Source: Bacteroidota bacterium
Lineage (GTDB): Bacteria > Bacteroidota > Bacteroidia > Flavobacteriales_F > PHOS-HE28
Length of the DNA: 18,659 nt
Reading direction: 5' to 3'
Assembly (NCBI GenBank): GCA_023430325.1
Contig: JAEZAU010000036.1
Location: forward strand, 1-18,659
Positions 13,522 to 18,659 of the stretch are shown in pieces. The position numbers and the translations under genes are program-made. Under the pieces are notes generated by a model. It was not told the DNA's origin. It did no database searches and worked only from the letters and a program-made list of their open reading frames with translations. The stretch's first letter is position 1; every line of letters starts with the position of its first letter.

Positions 13522-14496
13522 TTACTTCTTGAAGAAGCCGTGCGAAAGGGAGATCTCCCAGCCGCCCATGCCGCCGGTGTAATTCTTCAGGCTCGAGGTG
13601 TTACGATCGTAGGAAATGCGCATGGTTGTGGTCCTGTATTTGACGCCGGTCTGCAGGATGAGCGCATCCTTTGTACGGAAACCGCCGCCGAGCATGAATG
13701 TGTACTCACTGTCCTTGAGCGTGTAACCGGCGAGCAGGCCAGCGTTGATCTGGGATACGCCGCCCTGGGCCATGTAGAGCATGTGCGGCGTGAGTGTCAG
13801 TTCATCCATCACATCCACTTCTGCGCCGGCGTTGGCCGCAAGACGCATCGGGCTCCGATCCATTTCATCGGTGAACGATTGCCGTGGCCGCGAGAGATGC
13901 GCGAACATGAGGCCACCCATTGGACGCACGCGCTTGTTCTTATCCACACTCACATAGGCCACACCCAGGTTGGCGTCGAAACCGAGCAGGCTGGTGCGCA
14001 CGAAATTCTCGCCGGTGGGCAGGCTGGTATCGAACACATCATCGGTACCGGTGTACTGGCTATCGAAGATGTAGCCGCTGGGATCGAAACTGCGCTGTAC
14101 GATGCCGAGTTGCAGGCCCACGGTGAGCTGGTGCTGGCGGCGGTATTGCGCATTCATGATGTCATAAGCCCCGGAGAGCATGAAGTTCATGTTGCGGTAA
14201 CCGCTGCTGCCGGCCTTGTCCATGGAAACGAATGCGCCGTAGCCGTAACGTTCCATGGTGTTGGCACTGAACCAGGCCGCCGATCGGGTGAACGGTTTGC
14301 GCGCAAGCCCACGCCATTGATCGCGATGCTGTATGCCGGCGTTGAAGTCAAAGTTGTCCTGCCCGAACATTCCGGTCAACGCCGGATTGAGCTGCATGCC
14401 GCCCGCATCGTATTGTGAGAAATGATGATCCTGTGCCGCAGCAGCCGTGGTGAACAGGCAGCCGATCAGAATGGACTTGTAGATCGTGTTCTTCAT
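13522..14496 (-). CDS. PorP/SprF family type IX secretion system membrane protein
   Basis: This 324-residue protein has the usual length. It has a signal peptide (MKNTIYKSILIGCLFTTAAAAQ) followed by the family hallmark HHFSQYDAGGMQLNPALTGMF and then QHRDQWRGL. The rest is alternating beta-barrel strands (GAFVSMDKAGSSGYRN, YDIMNAQYRRQHQLTVGLQLG) ending in a strand with an aromatic near the C-terminus (GGWEISLSHGFFKK). PorP is an outer-membrane component needed for T9SS export, and SprF is needed for secretion of the adhesin SprB. Paralogs sit directly next to giant type-B sorted proteins, as here: the cargo gene ends 12 nt upstream, so the two form an operon. This copy is therefore more likely a cargo-specific SprF-like partner than the core PorP. 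Confidence 0.93.
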   Translation of the reverse strand: MKNTIYKSILIGCLFTTAAAAQDHHFSQYDAGGMQLNPALTGMFGQDNFDFNAGIQHRDQWRGLARKPFTRSAAWFSANTMERYGYGAFVSMDKAGSSGYRNMNFMLSGAYDIMNAQYRRQHQLTVGLQLGIVQRSFDPSGYIFDSQYTGTDDVFDTSLPTGENFVRTSLLGFDANLGVAYVSVDKNKRVRPMGGLMFAHLSRPRQSFTDEMDRSPMRLAANAGAEVDVMDELTLTPHMLYMAQGGVSQINAGLLAGYTLKDSEYTFMLGGGFRTKDALILQTGVKYRTTTMRISYDRNTSSLKNYTGGMGGWEISLSHGFFKK

Positions 14497-14508
14497 TGTT
14501 GCCTGTTG

Positions 14509-17500
14509 TTATCGGATGATGCTGATGTCACCGGCCATTTCCACTTCCTGGCCATGCACCGTGCGTCCTTTGAAGGTGTAGACGTACACGCCGCTGGGCT
14601 GGTCCTTGCCGTTGTATGAACCGTCCCAGCCAACGTTCTGCTCGGCCGAGTTGAATAGCTGAACACCCCAGTTGTCATAGACGCGCACATCGAATTCCGT
14701 GAAAGGCCCACCTCGTACGAAGAAGATGTCGTTCTGGTTGTCGCCGTTCGGTGTGAAGGCCGTGGGGATACCCACCGGAAGAACGATCACAGGATCGGGT
14801 CCCGGAACTTCGAAGACCGTCACTGAGACGGATGCTGTATCGCTGCAGCCGCTGTCGTTTGTAACTGTCAACATGATGGTGAACGTGCCTGTTTCGTTGA
14901 AGACATGTTCCACGTTCTCACCGGTCACATCCGTGGTGCCATCGCCCATGTTCCATTGCCAAGTCGTGGCACCGACTGAAGTACTTGCCAGGTTGACGTA
15001 TTCGTAGAGTTCAACAACATCGGGGCTCGCGGTGAAATCTGCGATCGGCGTTTCCGGGATGATCACTGTGAACGATGTGGTGGCTGAACAACCATTGTCA
15101 TTTTCCGCCGTGAGCGTTACGTCATAACTACCTGCTGAAGGATACGCATGCATGGGTGAGCCTTCATTGCTGGAAGCATTATCACCGAATTCCCAGGTGT
15201 AGTTTGAAGCGTCTGTCGTATTGTTGGTGAATTCCGCGACCGTGGAGCCGCACTCCGCCACATGGTCCACATCGATCGATGGTGCGTTGAGAATGCTGGC
15301 GACGAGAGTATCCATCGCAATGCCGCAACCGTTGCTCGCGAGCAACACGAAGTTCAATTCCTGGCCTCCATCACTTGCCGCTGGTGTGTAGGTCGTCGAG
15401 AGGCTGTCGGCATTCTCGATAGTACCGTTGCCGTTGGTGACCCAGGTCATGCTCGATCCGGCAGTTGCCGTTCCGTTCAGCTCCAACACTTCCGAAGCGC
15501 AAAGGACCACATCATCGCCAGCGGTGACTATAGGCATCTCCTCGAAGGTGATCAACAAGGAATCGGTCACGGCTACGCAATCACCGTTGTTGGTGCTCGT
15601 GAGATGGATCCAAACGCTACCGTTGGCGATATCGATCGGGCCGGGCAGGTAGACAGCGTTGATCTCAACCGCATCGTCATTGAACTGGCCGTCGCCGGTG
15701 GTGCTCCATTCACCTGTTGACGTGGTTCCTTCCACCAGACCCGAAAGTGTGACGCCAGGCGTATTCACACAGGCCGACACATCAGGACCGGCATCCACGT
15801 TCGCACCCTCGCCGATCACGATCGACACGATATCGGTCGCTGCTCCACATGGTCCATTATTCGTGGACCCGAGTGTGAGTTGGACGCCGTTCAATTGATC
15901 GTTCGGTCCGAGCAGGTATTGCGCGTCCAGCTGAGTTGCATCCGGCGAGAAAGTTCCATCGCCGTTCGTACTCCAGACACCGGTTACGGACGTTCCGGTC
16001 ACCGATCCACTCAACTGTACCATCGGTGTGCCGGGGCAGATGGATTGATCCGATCCCGCATCCACGTTGGCCGTGCTGTTGAAGGTTAACACGACCGTAT
16101 CGGTGACCATGTCACAACCCATGGCTTCAGCGGAAAGGATCAGTGTAGCACTACCGGCAGCGAGTTCTTCCGCAGTTGCCTGGTATTGCGCATCGATCGC
16201 ACTATCGGAAGGCGAGAATCCACCGCCGCCTATCGAGGACCAGCTGATCTGGTTGCTCGAAGAACTTCCGGCCAGGGACACGATAGAGGAATTGCAGATC
16301 AATTGATCATCTCCTGCGTCCACCGTCAGTTCATCATTGATGGAGATGTTCATCACATCGGACGCAGCTCCACAAGGGCCGTTCCCGGTAGATGAAAGGG
16401 TGAGCTGCGCGCCATCGATCATGTCGTTCGGGCCGAGAAGATATGTGGCATCCAGCGTCATTGCATCCGGAAAGAAAGTTCCATCGCCACTGGTGGTCCA
16501 TGATCCTGTGATCGAACTTCCGCTCACCGTTCCGTTCAATTGCACGGTGTTGATCCCCGCGCAAAGTGTCACGGAATTTCCGGCAACTGCGATCGGTGTT
16601 GTGCTGAACGTGATGGTCAATGAGTCTGTCATTGTGCCACATCCGGAGCTATCAGCCACGGTCAGAACGATAAGAGCAGATCCACCATTCAATTCGTTCT
16701 GCGTCGCCGTGTAGGTCACATCCGCTGAGTCGGCAGAAGGAGCGAATGATCCGCCTCCGATCGAATTCCAAAGGATCGAAGCATTGCCGGAGACGATCGC
16801 TTGCAGCTCGGCCGTATTACCATCGCAGATCAGTTGGTCAGTGCCGGCATCCGCGGAAAGATCTCCTATGAATTCGATCGTGAGGATCGAGCTCATCGAT
16901 GCGCAATACACATCACCTGTCGAGGTGAGCATGAGGTTCACCGATCCAGCTGCGATATCGTCCATGCTCGGTTGATAGGTGGCCGTGAGCTGATCGGGAT
17001 CGGTGATGAAACTTCCTGTTCCCAAAGTGCTCCATATTCCTGTACCAGCCTGTGATATCACCGAACCGGTAACCTCCACCGGCGATCCGATGCACACCTG
17101 CTGGTCCATTCCGGGATCGACGATCGGTTGTGCGATCACAGTGACCTCAACATGATCGGCGGTAGGTATGCAAGCCTCGGTCGCGCTCAGGGTGATGGTC
17201 ACACTTCCCACCGTGGCATCCTCCTCGCTGAAGATGTATTCGGCATCGATCACATCAGGCGAAGGCATGAAGGACCCCGTGCCCGACGTGGACCAGAGGA
17301 CCGGAGTAATTGCGGAAATGGATCCCTGAAGAGCGAGCGGGATATTGACGCACATGATCGTGTCATTCCCTGCATCCAGCTCCGCTACGCCATTGATGAA
17401 GATGTGCATCGTATCGGTGCTTGCTACGCAGACACCATTCTCGAGCGTGGTCAGGGTCAAGGTGACCTCTCCATTCAGTTGATCGGTGGATCCGAGTTGG

Positions 17501-18659
17501 TAGACAGCGTCCAATGAATTCACTGAAGGTTCGAAGTTGCCATCACCCAGGCTTGCCCACTGCCCCATCGTCGATCCACCACCTACCGCACCGCTCAATT
17601 GTACTGATGTGGTCCCTGTACAGATGTACCGATCGCTGCCAGCATCCGCTTCAGGTGCATCCACCACGGTAAGAACAAGTTGATCCTGCATGGGACAAGC
17701 GTTGGTGGCTTGCAATGTCAAGGTCACGCTTCCAGATGCTGCATCAGTTGGTCCTGGCAGGTATTCAGCGTTCACAGCCGTGACAGAAGGAACGAACGTG
17801 CCATCGCCGGAAGTAGACCAGATGCCTGTGACCGTACTACCGCTTATCGATCCGCCAAGTTGCGCATGAACGTTGTCACAGACTGTTTGGTCGGCCGCAA
17901 CGATCACCGAAGGCGGTGGAGTGAAGTTGATCTGCATCACATCGGATTCCGCGATGCAGTTGCCGTTGTTGGTGGAAGTAAGGGTAAGGAGCACGCTACC
18001 GGCATCCTGATCGGCCTGACTCGGGATGTATGTCGCATCCAGCGCAGTTGCTGATGGATCGAAAATACCGCTACCGCTGGAGGTCCATTCACCCGTTCCG
18101 GAACCGTTGATGATGATGCCATGCAAAGGAACATTCTCTCCGAGGCAGACGAACTCATCCTGTCCAACGATGACTTCAGGTTCTTCAATATAGGTGACGA
18201 CAATGCTCGCACTTTCGGCGATGCAATTGCCATTGTTCGTGCTAGTAAGTGTGAAGTTGACCGAGCCATTTGCGAGATCATCAGCGCTTGGCATATAATT
18301 CAATGAAAGATCCGAGGTCGACCCATTGAAGGTACCGCTCCCATTCGAATTCCACACCCCAGTAGTGGCACCGGCCGACACGGATCCATTCAATTGGGTC
18401 ACGGCATTGTTCGCACAGATCGTTTGATCAGCACCTGCATTCACAACAGGGGCCGGAGTGAAGGTGATCGTCATTTGATCGTCTTCCACATTGCAGCTAC
18501 CGTTGTTGGTGCTCACCAATGTGAGGATCACGGATCCGGCAGTGGTATCGGCAGCGCTCGGCTGATAGACCGCGTTCAGATCGGTGTCCGACGGATCGAA
18601 CGTGCCGCTACCGCTGGTGCTCCATTGGCCGGTGGAAGTGCTACCGGTCACCGATCCAT
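14509..18659 (-). CDS. giant repetitive T9SS type-B cargo / gliding-adhesin-like protein (5' end missing)
   Basis: The frame is open to the right edge, so only the C-terminal 1382 residues are seen; the GTG at 18651 is not a real start. Numbering from that GTG, residues 1-68 end one repeat and 69-1124 are twelve complete repeats of 84-90 residues. The repeat pattern is DAGxDxxIC, LxGxV, TGxWSTSGxGTFxPS, YxPSxxDxxNGSVTLTLTSTNNGxC. Residues 1125-1200 and 1201-1292 are PKD domains (YTWEFGDNAS and WQWNMGDGTT). Residues 1293-1380 are the gliding-motility C-terminal (type-B sorting) domain, with GIPTAFTPNGDNQNDIF, VRVYDNWGVQLF and WDGSYNGKDQPSGVYVYTFKG. Such proteins are exported by T9SS and either shown on the surface, where they act in adhesion or gliding, or released. 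The adjacent PorP/SprF gene supports this. The ligand is unknown. Confidence 0.93.
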   Translation of the reverse strand, partial: GSVTGSTSTGQWSTSGSGTFDPSDTDLNAVYQPSAADTTAGSVILTLVSTNNGSCNVEDDQMTITFTPAPVVNAGADQTICANNAVTQLNGSVSAGATTGVWNSNGSGTFNGSTSDLSLNYMPSADDLANGSVNFTLTSTNNGNCIAESASIVVTYIEEPEVIVGQDEFVCLGENVPLHGIIINGSGTGEWTSSGSGIFDPSATALDATYIPSQADQDAGSVLLTLTSTNNGNCIAESDVMQINFTPPPSVIVAADQTVCDNVHAQLGGSISGSTVTGIWSTSGDGTFVPSVTAVNAEYLPGPTDAASGSVTLTLQATNACPMQDQLVLTVVDAPEADAGSDRYICTGTTSVQLSGAVGGGSTMGQWASLGDGNFEPSVNSLDAVYQLGSTDQLNGEVTLTLTTLENGVCVASTDTMHIFINGVAELDAGNDTIMCVNIPLALQGSISAITPVLWSTSGTGSFMPSPDVIDAEYIFSEEDATVGSVTITLSATEACIPTADHVEVTVIAQPIVDPGMDQQVCIGSPVEVTGSVISQAGTGIWSTLGTGSFITDPDQLTATYQPSMDDIAAGSVNLMLTSTGDVYCASMSSILTIEFIGDLSADAGTDQLICDGNTAELQAIVSGNASILWNSIGGGSFAPSADSADVTYTATQNELNGGSALIVLTVADSSGCGTMTDSLTITFSTTPIAVAGNSVTLCAGINTVQLNGTVSGSSITGSWTTSGDGTFFPDAMTLDATYLLGPNDMIDGAQLTLSSTGNGPCGAASDVMNISINDELTVDAGDDQLICNSSIVSLAGSSSSNQISWSSIGGGGFSPSDSAIDAQYQATAEELAAGSATLILSAEAMGCDMVTDTVVLTFNSTANVDAGSDQSICPGTPMVQLSGSVTGTSVTGVWSTNGDGTFSPDATQLDAQYLLGPNDQLNGVQLTLGSTNNGPCGAATDIVSIVIGEGANVDAGPDVSACVNTPGVTLSGLVEGTTSTGEWSTTGDGQFNDDAVEINAVYLPGPIDIANGSVWIHLTSTNNGDCVAVTDSLLITFEEMPIVTAGDDVVLCASEVLELNGTATAGSSMTWVTNGNGTIENADSLSTTYTPAASDGGQELNFVLLASNGCGIAMDTLVASILNAPSIDVDHVAECGSTVAEFTNNTTDASNYTWEFGDNASSNEGSPMHAYPSAGSYDVTLTAENDNGCSATTSFTVIIPETPIADFTASPDVVELYEYVNLASTSVGATTWQWNMGDGTTDVTGENVEHVFNETGTFTIMLTVTNDSGCSDTASVSVTVFEVPGPDPVIVLPVGIPTAFTPNGDNQNDIFFVRGGPFTEFDVRVYDNWGVQLFNSAEQNVGWDGSYNGKDQPSGVYVYTFKGRTVHGQEVEMAGDISIIR
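15280..18659 (-). repeat. tandem ~260-bp coding repeat array in the adhesin gene
   Basis: Twelve full units and one partial unit of 252-270 bp encode the ~87-residue modules. Every full module contains exactly two cysteines, near module positions 11-12 and 69-75. Modules 7-8 (16330-16860) and 9-10 (15802-16329) look like a duplicated pair: 7 resembles 9 (SIGGGxFxPS, ATxxEL) and 8 resembles 10 (YLLGPND, GPCGAA). Nucleotide identity between units appears modest, so the array is old rather than recently expanded. Confidence 0.88.

Noticed and set aside
13513..14418. A 301-codon plus-strand open frame opposite the PorP/SprF gene
   Set aside because: The minus strand encodes a full PorP/SprF protein with signal peptide and family motifs; the opposite frame is low-complexity, His/Glu/Ala-rich sequence of no recognisable kind and has no promoter.
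18649..18651. GTG as the start of the giant adhesin
   Set aside because: Upstream codons in the same frame (GSV) continue the repeat pattern to the window edge, so the gene begins outside.
15280..18659. CRISPR or satellite DNA as an explanation of the ~260-bp periodicity
   Set aside because: The period is a protein module in a continuous reading frame; units are diverged and codon-aligned.

Overview
The window looks like a chromosomal segment of a Bacteroidota bacterium, most probably a flavobacterial or Crocinitomicaceae-like lineage with moderately high GC (about 55% in spot counts). The indications are a giant secreted protein ending in a type IX secretion (T9SS) type-B / gliding-motility C-terminal domain next to a PorP/SprF-family gene, a tamB gene followed by a lipoprotein Omp85 gene (TamL type), weak Shine-Dalgarno signals, and dispersed palindromic intergenic repeats. 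I cannot name the species from sequence alone.

Layout. 1-1962: three overlapping plus-strand genes: the 3' part of a TIGR01777/DUF1731 epimerase, a small four-helix membrane protein and an exported L,D-transpeptidase-like protein. 1963-2315: two inverted copies (A and B) of a structured repeat, here called family 1. 2316-3353: LLM-class flavin monooxygenase-like enzyme, ending in a strong hairpin shared with a convergent small exported coiled-coil protein (3416-3760, minus). 3959-4927: secreted SIMPL/DUF541-like protein. 4928-5273: stacked palindromic repeat modules. 5274-12731: tamB and tamL, an envelope biogenesis operon. 12732-13521: family-2 repeat, a lower-GC orphan membrane protein, and family-1 copy C. 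13522-18659 (minus): a PorP/SprF-family protein and, 12 nt upstream of it, the C-terminal 1380+ residues of a giant adhesin-like T9SS cargo made of ~87-residue repeats, two PKD domains and a type-B sorting domain; its 5' end lies beyond the window.

How the genes work together. TamB and TamL should form an inner-to-outer-membrane module for envelope assembly or lipid transport. The giant repeat protein is probably exported by T9SS and attached or secreted with help from its PorP/SprF partner, as in SprB/SprF pairs. The most original signal is not a protein: it is the ~90-nt family-1 repeat. Its three copies share a fold, and three base pairs have changed on both sides between copies A and C. 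Two copies end within 11 nt of stop codons of genes running towards them. A roughly six-fold excess of GATC, inside and outside genes, is a second genome-level oddity.
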